Below the pieces are notes generated by a model. It was not told where the DNA came from. It made no database searches and worked only from the letters and a program-made list of their open reading frames with translations. Shown piece by piece: positions 25,409 through 33,777 of a stretch of DNA of 64,000 nucleotides. The position numbers were made by a program, and so were the translations under genes. The first letter of the stretch is position 1. Each line of letters starts with the position of its first letter. The DNA is from Streptomyces sp. NRRL S-244 (GTDB lineage: Bacteria; Actinomycetota; Actinomycetes; Streptomycetales; Streptomycetaceae), in NCBI RefSeq assembly GCF_000717915.1, contig NZ_JOCX01000012.1, positions 224,257-288,256 of the forward strand. Reading direction: 5' to 3'.

Positions 25409-26254
25409 ATGCAGAAGATTCTTGTGATCGGCGGAAGCCGGTACTTCGGAAAACACCTGGTCAGCCTCCTGCGCGACGCGGGCGACGAGGTCACCGTCCT
25501 CAACCGGGGCTCCGCCGCCCCGCCGCCCGGCGTCGGCCGCCTCGTCGCCGACCGCGACGACGAAGGACGGCTGCGCGCCGCCCTGGGCGGGCGCACCTTC
25601 GACACCGTCGTCGACCAGGTCTGCTACACGCCGCACCAGGCCGCCGTCGCCCGCCGGGTCTTCGCCGGCCGGACCGCGCGGTACGTGATGACCTCGACGA
25701 TGGAGGTCTACGATCCGGCGCCACCCACCCCCGAGGCCCGCGCCTACGCCGAAGGCAAGCGCCGGGCCGAGGCCGTGTTCCGCGGCGCGGGCGAAGGCGG
25801 CGGCCCGTTCGGCTTCACCGCGGTGCGGACGGCGCACGTGCTCGGCGGCGGCCCGCAGGAGTTCACCGGGCGCCTCGCGCACTACGTCGGGCGGACCGCC
25901 GCCGGAACCCCGGTGGACGTCCACGAAGCCCCGTACGCCACCTCGTTCGTCCACCACCACGAGATCGCGCGGTTCCTGCAGTGGACGGCCGGGCAGTCCT
26001 TCACCGGCGTCGTCGACGCCGCGTCCCACGGGACGCTGGACGTCCTCGGGCTGTGCGCGCTGGTCGCCGAGCGGGTCGGCCGCCCCGCTCGCCTGCGGAT
26101 CGTCGAACCGGGCGCCCCCGCCTCGCCGTTCTCCTTCGACCGCGACTACGCCCTCGACAACAGCCGGGCGACAGGCCTGGGTTACCGCTTCGGCGCGGTC
26201 GCCGACTGGCTGCCCGGGGCGATCGACGAAGCGGCCGCCGAGCTCGCGCGCTGA
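25409..26254 (+). CDS. NAD(P)-dependent epimerase/dehydratase-like reductase
   Basis: 281-residue Rossmann-fold protein of the extended SDR class. N-terminal nucleotide motif VIGGSRYFGKHLV (GGxxxxG variant). The usual YxxxK may be represented by YAEGK (about residue 111-115). Related to CSP41/RNA-binding-type and NAD-dependent epimerase proteins in actinobacteria. Divergent from the LysR regulator, which probably controls it. It ends 4 bases before the convergent GntR gene. Substrate unknown. Confidence 0.82.
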   Translation: MQKILVIGGSRYFGKHLVSLLRDAGDEVTVLNRGSAAPPPGVGRLVADRDDEGRLRAALGGRTFDTVVDQVCYTPHQAAVARRVFAGRTARYVMTSTMEVYDPAPPTPEARAYAEGKRRAEAVFRGAGEGGGPFGFTAVRTAHVLGGGPQEFTGRLAHYVGRTAAGTPVDVHEAPYATSFVHHHEIARFLQWTAGQSFTGVVDAASHGTLDVLGLCALVAERVGRPARLRIVEPGAPASPFSFDRDYALDNSRATGLGYRFGAVADWLPGAIDEAAAELAR

Positions 26255-26258
26255 GCCG

Positions 26259-27005
26259 TCAGCCCTCGCCCGTACGGCGCTCCAGGGGAGTGGCTACCGC
26301 CGAGTTGCTCACACTGAAGGTGACGCTGCCGGCGCGGTATCGGTCGTCGGTCCACTCGATCGGGCGACCCGTGGCGGTGGCCGAGACGTGCCGCTGGCGC
26401 AGCAGCGGGCTCCCGCGCCGGATCTCCAGCAGCCGCGCGTCCTCGCTGCCGGCCGGCAGCGCGTCGATGAGGTGCTCGCCGTAGTGGGCGACGATCGCGG
26501 AGTCGTTCGCGAGGCTGTCCATCACCGAGCGGACGTCGTCCGGCAGCGCTTCGACCGCGGCCGCGACCCAGTCGGCGTACGCGGTCCGCTCCACCATGGT
26601 GGGCTCCCCGTCGAGCAGCCGCAGCCGCAGTACGGCCAGGATCTCGGTGTCCGGCGCGAGCGCGAGCCGTTCCGCCTCCTCGGCGGTGGCCGGCCGGCGG
26701 ACCCGGGAGAGGAAGCGGCTGGTGACCTCCTGGCCGAGCCCCTCGGCCCACTGGGCGAAGCTGTTCAGCTCGCCGAAGCTGTGCCGCCGCTCGTGGCGCA
26801 GAACGATCCTCCGGGCGCCCTGCCGGGAGCCGATCAGCCCCTCCGCGGCGAGCGTGGCCACCGCCTGCCTGACGGTTCCGCGCGAGGCGGACCAGCGGGC
26901 GGCGAGATCGCTCTCCGAGGGCAGCTGGGCGCCCACCGCGTACTCGCCGGAGAGGATCGCCGTGCGCAGCGCGCCGGCGATCTCCAGATACCGGATCGTG
27001 CCCAT
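26259..27005 (-). CDS. GntR family regulator with UTRA domain (HutC subfamily)
   Basis: 248-residue repressor. The winged helix is at residues 1-70 (YLEIAGALRTAILSGEY, LPSESDLAARWSASRGTVRQAV); a UTRA effector domain follows (residues 90-240, with YxxWxxD-type RPIEWTDDRYRAG near the end). ATG 27005 was chosen over 27023 because GGAG lies 7 bases upstream. It is divergent from the import operon at 27266. A 16-base palindrome, ACTTGTTCAGACAAGT, in front of that operon has the layout of HutC/DasR-type operators. The ligand is probably the imported compound or a derivative. Confidence 0.92.
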   Translation of the reverse strand: MGTIRYLEIAGALRTAILSGEYAVGAQLPSESDLAARWSASRGTVRQAVATLAAEGLIGSRQGARRIVLRHERRHSFGELNSFAQWAEGLGQEVTSRFLSRVRRPATAEEAERLALAPDTEILAVLRLRLLDGEPTMVERTAYADWVAAAVEALPDDVRSVMDSLANDSAIVAHYGEHLIDALPAGSEDARLLEIRRGSPLLRQRHVSATATGRPIEWTDDRYRAGSVTFSVSNSAVATPLERRTGEG

Positions 27006-27214
27006 GCCGTACTCCGCCCCCAAGCCGTCGGCCGTGGTGTGTCACCTGACGCCGTCGACCGTATCCCGACGGGTCCGCCAACCAGGGCGTTGAAGATCAT
27101 TACACCCTCCTTGTCACGGCTTCTTTCGGTCAATCTCGTCTCTTCCACGACTCGTGCCCCGCGGTCCAGCCCCCGTTCATCTTCCGTATAGCGAGGCCGG
27201 GCGAACTGGAGCCA

Positions 27215-27230
27215 ACTTGTTCAGACAAGT
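27215..27230. promoter_or_regulatory. HutC-type GntR operator in front of import operon
   Basis: ACTTGTTCAGACAAGT is a 16-base dyad (6-base arms ACTTGT/ACAAGT) 36 bases upstream of the solute-binding protein start. It has the same length and layout as DasR-type sites (ACTGGTCTAGACCAGT). Probable repressor site of the divergent GntR/UTRA regulator. Confidence 0.65.
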
Positions 27231-27265
27231 CGACCCCCGTCAGGAACCCGTCTCCGGGAGAGACC

Positions 27266-28429
27266 GTGCTCAGTTCCTCCGCCCGCCGTAGCGCAGCCGT
27301 ACTGCTCAGCGCCGCCGTCCTCACCACGCTCAGCGCGTGTGGCGCCGCTCCGGACAAGGCCGCCGGCACCGCCGGCGACGGCAAGTCCAAGGTCCAGCCG
27401 GGCGCCGCCGCCTCGGCAGCCGACCTCGGCGGCATGGACGCCCTCGTCGCGGCCGCCCAGAAGGAGGGCCAGCTCAACGTCATCGCGCTGCCGCCGGACT
27501 GGGCGAACTACGGCGAGATCATCAAGGCCTTCGAGGCCAAGTACAAGATCAAGGTCAACAGCGAGAACCCGGACGCCTCCAGCGCCGACGAGATCGCCGC
27601 CGTGAAGTCCCGCAAGGGCCAGAAGCGCGCCCCCGACGTCATGGACCTCGGCATCGCCTTCGCGCGCAGCGGCGCCGGCGAGAACCTGTTCGCCCCGTAC
27701 AAGGTCACCGCCTGGGACAAGATCCCGGCCGGCCAGAAGGACGCCGACGCCCGCTGGTACAACGACTACGGCGGCTACGTCTCCATCGGCTGCGACGCGG
27801 CCAGGATCCCGAACTGCCCGACGACCTTCGCGGACCTGCTGAAGCCCGAGTACAAGGGCAAGGTCGCCCTCAACGGCAACCCGACCAAGTCCGGCTCCGC
27901 CTTCGGCGGCGTCTACGCGGCCGCCCTCGCCAACAAGGGCTCCTTCGCCGACATCCAGCCCGGCATCGACTTCTTCGGCCGGCTGCGCAAGAACGGCAAC
28001 TTCATCCCGGTCGAGTCGACCCCGGCCACCGTCGAGAAGGGCGAGACGCCCATCTCCATCGACTGGGACTACCTGAACGCCGGCTACGCAGAGCAGTTCA
28101 AGGGCAAGGGCGTCGACTGGAAGGTCGCCGTCCCCACCGACGGCGTCTACGCCCAGTACTACTCGCAGGCCGTCAACAAGGAGGCCCCGAACCCGGCGGC
28201 CGCCCGCCTGTGGATGGAGTTCCTGTACAGCGCCGAGGGCCAGAACCTCTACCTCAAGGGCCACGCCCGCGCGGTCCTGCTCCCGGTCATGACCCAGGAC
28301 GGCACCGTCGACAAGGACGCCGCCGCCAAGCTCCCGCAGATCCAGGGCACCCCGGCCTTCCCCGCCTCCGCGGAGCTGGACAAGGCCAAGGCCACCCTCG
28401 CCGAGAAGTGGGACAAGGCCCTCTCCTGA
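27266..28429 (+). CDS. ABC importer solute-binding lipoprotein (phosphonate/polyamine/iron class)
   Basis: 387-residue extracellular binding protein. Signal peptide with lipobox LSAC (Cys25) anchors it. The fold is that of class-II binding proteins for ferric ion, spermidine/putrescine or 2-aminoethylphosphonate (GQLNVIALPPDWANYGEIIKAF type start, DVMDLGIAFA, ISIDWDYLNAGY). The GntR/UTRA regulator and HAD phosphatase neighbours favour a phosphorus compound such as 2-aminoethylphosphonate, but the ligand is not proven. GTG 27266 has GGAGAGACC upstream. The stop overlaps the next start by one base (TGATG). Confidence 0.85.
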   Translation: MLSSSARRSAAVLLSAAVLTTLSACGAAPDKAAGTAGDGKSKVQPGAAASAADLGGMDALVAAAQKEGQLNVIALPPDWANYGEIIKAFEAKYKIKVNSENPDASSADEIAAVKSRKGQKRAPDVMDLGIAFARSGAGENLFAPYKVTAWDKIPAGQKDADARWYNDYGGYVSIGCDAARIPNCPTTFADLLKPEYKGKVALNGNPTKSGSAFGGVYAAALANKGSFADIQPGIDFFGRLRKNGNFIPVESTPATVEKGETPISIDWDYLNAGYAEQFKGKGVDWKVAVPTDGVYAQYYSQAVNKEAPNPAAARLWMEFLYSAEGQNLYLKGHARAVLLPVMTQDGTVDKDAAAKLPQIQGTPAFPASAELDKAKATLAEKWDKALS

Positions 28430-29340
28430 TGTCCCCCTCCACCCCCACCTCCCACCCGGAGGGGACCGCCGGCGGCAGCACCACCAGCCGCCGCCGGCGG
28501 CGCGGCCCGCGCACCTGGCTGGCCGCCCTCCCGCTCCTCGCCTTCACCGGGCTCTGCTTCGGCATCCCGCTCGGCGCCATCGCGTTCGGCGCGGTCACCC
28601 GCACCGACCCGTCGACCGGCGCCACCCGGCTGACCGGCGAGCACCTCTCGCGCTCGCTCCAGGGCCCGTACCTCGACTCGCTCATCGGCAGCGTCCAGCT
28701 CTCCGCCCTCACCGCATTGACCGGCGGCGTGCTCGGGGTCCTGATCGCGCAGGCCGTGGTCACCTCCCGGTCGCAGGCCCTGCGCAGCGCCGCGCTGACC
28801 GCGTCCGGCGTCCTCGCCAACTTCGGCGGCGTGCCGCTCGCGTTCGCGTTCATCGCCACCGTCGGCATCTCCGGGGTCGTCACGCAGCTCGCCGATCTCA
28901 CCGGATTCGGCTGGAACCTGTACTCCTTCACCGGCCTGACCGTGGTCTACCTGTACTTCCTGATCCCGCTCATGGTGCTCGTGATCGCCCCGGCGCTGGA
29001 CGGACTGCGCCCGCAGTGGCGCGAAGCCGCCCAGAACAACGGGGCCACCGGATGGCAGTTCTGGCGCCATGTCGGACTGCCGGTCCTGGCGCCCTCCCTG
29101 CTCGGCGGGTTCGTGCTGCTCTTCGGCACCGCCTTCGCCGCGCACGCCACGGCCGCGGCCCTGGTCGGCGGCTCCGTACCGCTGGTCACGCTCAAGATCG
29201 CCGACGCGCTGTCCGGCAACGTGCTGACCGGACAGGAGAACGTGGCGCTCGCCCTCGGCCTCGACATGATCCTGATCGCCGGCCTCGTCATGGCGGTCTA
29301 CCTGCCCCTCCAGCGACGGAGCGCCCGATGGCTGCGATGA
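28429..29340 (+). CDS. ABC importer permease 1
   Basis: 303-residue inner-membrane permease with six hydrophobic segments. The EAA coupling loop reads REAAQNNGATGWQFWRHVGLPVLAP (as EAAQNNGAT...GLPVLAP), where it meets the ATPase. N-terminal 30 residues are Thr/Arg-rich and cytoplasmic. TGATG junction with the binding-protein gene; overlaps permease 2 by 13 bases. Of the potB/phnU type. Confidence 0.9.
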   Translation: MSPSTPTSHPEGTAGGSTTSRRRRRGPRTWLAALPLLAFTGLCFGIPLGAIAFGAVTRTDPSTGATRLTGEHLSRSLQGPYLDSLIGSVQLSALTALTGGVLGVLIAQAVVTSRSQALRSAALTASGVLANFGGVPLAFAFIATVGISGVVTQLADLTGFGWNLYSFTGLTVVYLYFLIPLMVLVIAPALDGLRPQWREAAQNNGATGWQFWRHVGLPVLAPSLLGGFVLLFGTAFAAHATAAALVGGSVPLVTLKIADALSGNVLTGQENVALALGLDMILIAGLVMAVYLPLQRRSARWLR

Positions 29341-30287
29341 CCCCGACGCCCGCACCGACCGCCCCGGAGACCGGGGACACCGCCCCGGACTCCGGTGCGG
29401 CGCCGACCGGCGTCACGGCGCAGGTCCGCCCCCCGCGCCGCCGCCCCCGTCCCCGGGTCTGGCGCGGAGCCGTACTCCTGCTGGCCGGCGCGTACTTCCT
29501 CGTCCCGCTCCTGGCCTCCTTCGTCTTCACCGTGCACGTGCCCGGCCAGGGCATCGGCTTCGAGGCGTACACCCAGCTCCTCGCCGCCGACGGGTTCACC
29601 GAGAGCATGCTGCTCTCCCTCGGCCTGGCCGCCGCCACCATCGCGACCTCCCTGCTGCTCGCCGTGCCCGCCCTGGTCGCCGTACGCCTCGGCTCGCCGC
29701 GGCTGCGCCCGGTTGTGGAGGTGATGTGCATGCTGCCGCTGGTGGTCCCGCCGATCGCGCTGGTCACCGGCATCACCACCGTCCTGCGCTGGGGCCCCGA
29801 GCACCTGTCGCGGACCCCGCTCTACCAGACCTTCCTGGCCGTGCAGAACGAGCAGTTCCCCGTCGTCCTGGTCCTCGCCTACACCGTGCTGGCGCTGCCG
29901 TTCGTCTACCGCTCGCTCGACGCGGGCCTGCGCGCCATCGACGTGCCGACACTGGTCGAGGCCGCCCGCAGCTGCGGCGCGAGCTGGCCGTACGTGGTCC
30001 TGCGCGTGCTCCTGCCCAACCTGCGGGCCTCGCTCGCCGGAGCCGCCTTCCTCACCCTGGCGCTGGTCCTCGGCGAGTTCACCATCGCCTCCCTGCTGGG
30101 CTTCAGGCCCTTCGCCGTGTGGATCGTCACGATCTCCGGTGCCCACGCCCGGATGTCGGTCGCCGTCTCCATCCTCAGCCTCCTCATCACCTGGCTGCTG
30201 CTGCTCGTCCTCTCGCGGGCCGGGACCAACCCCGCCACGGTGTCCTCCGCGCCCCGTACGTCCCCCACCTCCCGCAAGGAGTCCTGA
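29328..30287 (+). CDS. ABC importer permease 2
   Basis: 319-residue inner-membrane permease, six helices, with EAA loop EAARSCGASWPYVVLRVLLP. It pairs with permease 1. Start ATG 29328 has GGAG 6 bases upstream; ATG 29337 (ATGA overlap) is an alternative. Its N-terminal 45 residues are Pro/Thr-rich, then Arg-rich, before the first helix. Of the potC/phnV type. Confidence 0.9.
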   Translation: MAAMTPTPAPTAPETGDTAPDSGAAPTGVTAQVRPPRRRPRPRVWRGAVLLLAGAYFLVPLLASFVFTVHVPGQGIGFEAYTQLLAADGFTESMLLSLGLAAATIATSLLLAVPALVAVRLGSPRLRPVVEVMCMLPLVVPPIALVTGITTVLRWGPEHLSRTPLYQTFLAVQNEQFPVVLVLAYTVLALPFVYRSLDAGLRAIDVPTLVEAARSCGASWPYVVLRVLLPNLRASLAGAAFLTLALVLGEFTIASLLGFRPFAVWIVTISGAHARMSVAVSILSLLITWLLLLVLSRAGTNPATVSSAPRTSPTSRKES

Positions 30288-30292
30288 CCTCC

Positions 30293-31402
30293 ATGTCCAC
30301 CACCCTTCCCGCGGCCAGGCAGTCCGAGGGCTCCGACGACCGCGCCGGCTCCGCGCCGGGCGCGCGCGTCGAATTCCGCGGCCTGCGGCGGGCGTTCGGC
30401 TCGACCGTAGCCCTCGACGGGCTCGACCTGACCATCGAGCCGGGCGAACTCGTCGCCCTGCTCGGCCCGTCGGGCTGCGGAAAGACCACCGCACTGCGCG
30501 TGGTCGCGGGCTTCGAGCAGCCCGACTCCGGTGAAGTCCTGGTCGACGGACAGGACATCACCCGCGTACCGGCCAACCGGCGCGACGCCGGGATGGTCTT
30601 CCAGTCGTACAGCCTCTTCCCGAACCTCAGCGCCCGCGACAACGTGGCCTTCGGCCTGCGCGTACGCAAGGTCGGCGCGGCCCAGCGCCGCGAGCGCGCC
30701 GCCGAACTCCTCGACCTGGTCGGCCTGCCGGAGCACGGCGACCGCTACCCGCACCAGATGTCCGGCGGCCAGCAGCAGCGCGTGGCCCTCGCCCGCGCCC
30801 TGGCGCTGCGCCCCCGCGTCCTGCTGCTCGACGAGCCGCTCTCCGCGCTCGACGCCAAGGTACGGGCCAACCTGCGCGACGAGATCCGCCGCCTCCAGCT
30901 CTCCCTCGGCATCACCACCGTGTTCGTCACGCACGACCAGGAGGAGGCGCTGTCGATGGCCGACCGGGTCGCCGTCCTGAACGCCGGCCGCCTGGAGCAG
31001 TGCGCGGCCCCCGCCGAGCTGTACGAGCGCCCCGCGACGCCGTTCGTCGCCGAGTTCGTCGGCACCATGAACCGGCTGCCCGGCCGGCTCACCGACTCCG
31101 GCCTGGTGGAGGTGGCCGGCACCCGGCTGCCCGTCGACGGCCCCGCCCCGACGGCCACCCGGGAGGTGGAGGTGCTGGTCCGGCCCGAGAACGTCACCGC
31201 GACCGCCGACCCCGAGGGCACGGCCACCGTGGTCTCCGCGTCCTTCTTCGGCGCGGTGACCCGGCTCCACCTCGACCTGCCCGGCGGCACCTCCGTCAAG
31301 GCCGACCTGCCCTCGCGGGACGCGGGCGAGCTGTCGCCGGGTGCGCGGGCCGCCGTCGGCCTGGCCGAGCGCCCGGTACTCGTCGTGGCCCGGTCCGCGT
31401 GA
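30293..31402 (+). CDS. ABC importer ATPase (PotA/FbpC/PhnT type)
   Basis: 369-residue ATPase. Walker A GPSGCGKTT, signature MSGGQQQRVALARAL, Walker B LLLDEPLSALD, switch THDQ. The C-terminal 120 residues form a TOBE (OB-fold) regulatory domain as in PotA/FbpC/PhnT. It energises the two permeases upstream. GTGA overlap couples it to the HAD gene downstream. Confidence 0.93.
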   Translation: MSTTLPAARQSEGSDDRAGSAPGARVEFRGLRRAFGSTVALDGLDLTIEPGELVALLGPSGCGKTTALRVVAGFEQPDSGEVLVDGQDITRVPANRRDAGMVFQSYSLFPNLSARDNVAFGLRVRKVGAAQRRERAAELLDLVGLPEHGDRYPHQMSGGQQQRVALARALALRPRVLLLDEPLSALDAKVRANLRDEIRRLQLSLGITTVFVTHDQEEALSMADRVAVLNAGRLEQCAAPAELYERPATPFVAEFVGTMNRLPGRLTDSGLVEVAGTRLPVDGPAPTATREVEVLVRPENVTATADPEGTATVVSASFFGAVTRLHLDLPGGTSVKADLPSRDAGELSPGARAAVGLAERPVLVVARSA

Positions 31403-32109
31403 GCGGCCTCGCGGCCGTCCTGTTCGACATGGACGGCACCCTGGTCGACACCGAGGTGCTGTGGTGGCGCTCCACCGAGCAGGTCGCGCAGGGCCTCGGC
31501 CACGAACTCACCGACGCGGACGCCCCCGAGGTCGTGGGGCGCGCCGTCGAGGACACCGCCGCCCACCTCGTACGGGTCTCCGGAGGGGGAGACCCGTCCG
31601 AGGTGGCGCAGGCGCTGACCGCGGACTTCTTCGGCCGGGTGGAGGCCGGGGCGCCGATGCGGCCCGGCGCCCGGCGGCTGCTGGCCGCGCTCGAAGCGGA
31701 GGGCGTGCCCTTCGCCCTCGTCAGCGCCTCGCCGCGGCTGGTCGTCGACTCGGTCGTCGGCGGCTCGCTGGCCCACGTCCCGTTCGTGTTCACGCTGTCC
31801 GCCGACGACACGGACCGGACCAAGCCCCACCCGGACCCGTACCGCAGCGCCGCCGAGCGGCTCGGCGCCGACGTACGGGACTGCGTGGCCGTGGAGGACT
31901 CGCCGGACGGCGCGGCCTCCGCGGAGGCCGCCGGGTGCCGGGTCGTGGTGGTGCCGTCGCTGCTGGAGGTGCCGGCCTCGCCCGTACGCACCTTCGCGCG
32001 GTCCCTGGAGGACGTCACCCCGGAGCTGCTGCGGAGCTGCCTCGGCGCCGCCGCGGGCGTTCCGCCTCAGGAGCCCAGGCCGAGCAACTCCACCACGCCG
32101 TCCACGTAG
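31399..32109 (+). CDS. HAD family phosphatase at end of import operon
   Basis: 236-residue haloacid-dehalogenase-type hydrolase. Motif I DMDGTLVDTE (residues 9-18), motif II SAS, motif III Lys in TKPHP, motif IV EDSPDG. A cap domain lies between I and II (beta-phosphoglucomutase/gph subclass). The Schiff-base Lys of phosphonatase (PhnX) is not evident, so it is more likely a phosphomonoesterase acting on the imported compound. GTG 31399 overlaps the ATPase stop. The last 43 bases overlap the convergent hypothetical gene. Confidence 0.88.
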   Translation: MSGLAAVLFDMDGTLVDTEVLWWRSTEQVAQGLGHELTDADAPEVVGRAVEDTAAHLVRVSGGGDPSEVAQALTADFFGRVEAGAPMRPGARRLLAALEAEGVPFALVSASPRLVVDSVVGGSLAHVPFVFTLSADDTDRTKPHPDPYRSAAERLGADVRDCVAVEDSPDGAASAEAAGCRVVVVPSLLEVPASPVRTFARSLEDVTPELLRSCLGAAAGVPPQEPRPSNSTTPST

Positions 32110-32549
32110 GCGGCGGACACGGAGCCCGGAGCGGCGGCCGCCGCGTGGCGCAGCGAGGGCAGACCGGCGCGGACGAACGCCGCGCACTGCCCGTACAGCC
32201 CGGCCTCGTGCGAGGACCCGTCGTCCTCGGTGCCGAGCAGGGACAGCAGCGTCCACAGCAGCGCCTCGCGGGTGGCCAGCCGCGGCGGGCCCGCCGACCA
32301 CACGGCCATCAGCACCCCGCACACCGCGGGAGCGGGCGGGTGCAGCCGGCCGGACAGGAAGGCGTGGCCCTCCAGGGCGCGGAAGGCTGCCGGATGTCCC
32401 TCGGCCGCCGCCCACAGGGTGTCCACGAGATGCCCCGCGCCGCGGCCGCAGCCGCAGGCGACGGCCTCCCAGTCGTGCCGGCCGATCTCCGCCCCCACCG
32501 CGTCGGGCACCAGGGGGCTGCTGCGCGGCGTGCTGTCCGTCCCTCTCAT
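32067..32549 (-). CDS. Hypothetical protein
   Basis: 160 residues with no signal peptide and no family I recognise. It is Ala/Leu-rich and mostly helical, with an early CGCGRGAGHLVDTLW segment and GHPAAFRALEGHAFLSG. Codon bias and third-position G+C support it. It overlaps the HAD gene end by 43 bases on the other strand, which is unusual; either the HAD C-terminus or this gene's C-terminus has been extended by loss of a stop. Confidence 0.6.
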   Translation of the reverse strand: MRGTDSTPRSSPLVPDAVGAEIGRHDWEAVACGCGRGAGHLVDTLWAAAEGHPAAFRALEGHAFLSGRLHPPAPAVCGVLMAVWSAGPPRLATREALLWTLLSLLGTEDDGSSHEAGLYGQCAAFVRAGLPSLRHAAAAAPGSVSAAYVDGVVELLGLGS

Positions 32550-32660
32550 GCGAGCAGTATGGGGATCGGGAACCGGCCTGACCAGGGGGTTCCGCCAGTC
32601 GGAACGGTCCTGTGACCGCCCGGCCGGAACCGGATCACGGGGGCCTTCGTCTGAGACCCC

Positions 32661-33740
32661 GTGTGGATGAAACGAAGAATTGCCGCCCTGCTGCTGGCCC
32701 TGCTCGCGACGCAGTTGGGATCCCTGATCAGCCCGGCGTACGCATGTGGCTGCGGGGCGATGATCCCCGAGGGGTACGCCCGGATCGGCGTCGAACGCGA
32801 GACCTCCGTCGTACGCTTCGACGGCCGTACGGAACAGATCGTCATGCGGTTCGTCGTCCGCGGGGACGCCCCGCGGGCGGCCTGGATCATGCCGGTGCCG
32901 GGCCGGGCGACGGTGGAGCTGGGCGACGGGGAGATGTTCCGTCAGCTGACCTGGCTGACCCGGCCCGAGTACAAGACCCGCGGCTACTTCTGGCCGCGTG
33001 ACCGGGACTGGCCGTTCTCCTCCACCAATGGCGACTCCGTGGGAGCCGCATTGCCCGGCGCGGGCGCTCCCGCGGTCGGCGTCGTCGGCCGCGAGCAGCT
33101 CGGCGACTTCGACGTCGCGCGCCTGACCGCGACCGACCCCGACGCGCTGCGCAACTGGCTGGAGGCCAACGGCTTCAAGCTGCCCGACGGGCTCGCCACC
33201 GAGCTGAAGCCCTACGTCGACCAGAAGTGGGAGTACGTCGCCGTACGCCTCGCCCCCCGTCAGCAGGGCAAGACCCTCACCGGCACCCTCGACCCGCTGA
33301 AGATCCGCTTCGACAGCAACCGGCTGGTCTACCCGATGCGGCTGTCCCGGCTGGCCAAGACCCCGCAGTCGCTCGGCCTGTACATCCTGGCCGACCACCG
33401 GATGGAGCCCGCCTCCGCGATCGGCGGCGCCAAGCCGAAGGTCACCTTCGCCGGCGAGGTCACCCCGCAGGACGGCCTCGCCGCACTGACCGGCGGCAAG
33501 CCGGCGTTCCTGACGGCGATCGACCAGGAGTTCCCGGAGCCGGGCCGCATCGACGGGGACCACGAACTGCGCGCCACGGCCGCCGACACCCCGTACCGCA
33601 AGGTGATCTACCACGGAGAACTGATCACCGTCGGGGGGATCCCGGCCTGGCTGCTGACCGTCGCGGCCGTCCTCGTCGCCGCCCTCGCGGCGACCGCGTT
33701 CACCCTCCGCCGCCGCGGGTCCCGTACCGCGAGCGCCTGA
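32661..33740 (+). CDS. DUF2330 family exported protein with C-terminal membrane anchor
   Basis: 359-residue exported protein. A signal peptide ends at SPAYA, followed immediately by CGCGAMIP, the Cys-rich start typical of DUF2330. The long beta-rich domain is extracellular, and a single C-terminal helix (about 328-350) with an RRRGSR tail anchors it. Function unknown. ATG 32667 is an equally good start, 2 codons into this frame. Alone on its strand, convergent with the esterase. Confidence 0.85.
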   Translation: MWMKRRIAALLLALLATQLGSLISPAYACGCGAMIPEGYARIGVERETSVVRFDGRTEQIVMRFVVRGDAPRAAWIMPVPGRATVELGDGEMFRQLTWLTRPEYKTRGYFWPRDRDWPFSSTNGDSVGAALPGAGAPAVGVVGREQLGDFDVARLTATDPDALRNWLEANGFKLPDGLATELKPYVDQKWEYVAVRLAPRQQGKTLTGTLDPLKIRFDSNRLVYPMRLSRLAKTPQSLGLYILADHRMEPASAIGGAKPKVTFAGEVTPQDGLAALTGGKPAFLTAIDQEFPEPGRIDGDHELRATAADTPYRKVIYHGELITVGGIPAWLLTVAAVLVAALAATAFTLRRRGSRTASA

Positions 33741-33777
33741 CGCCCTCCCCTGCTCCGTACCGCGGCCGCGCTCGGCC

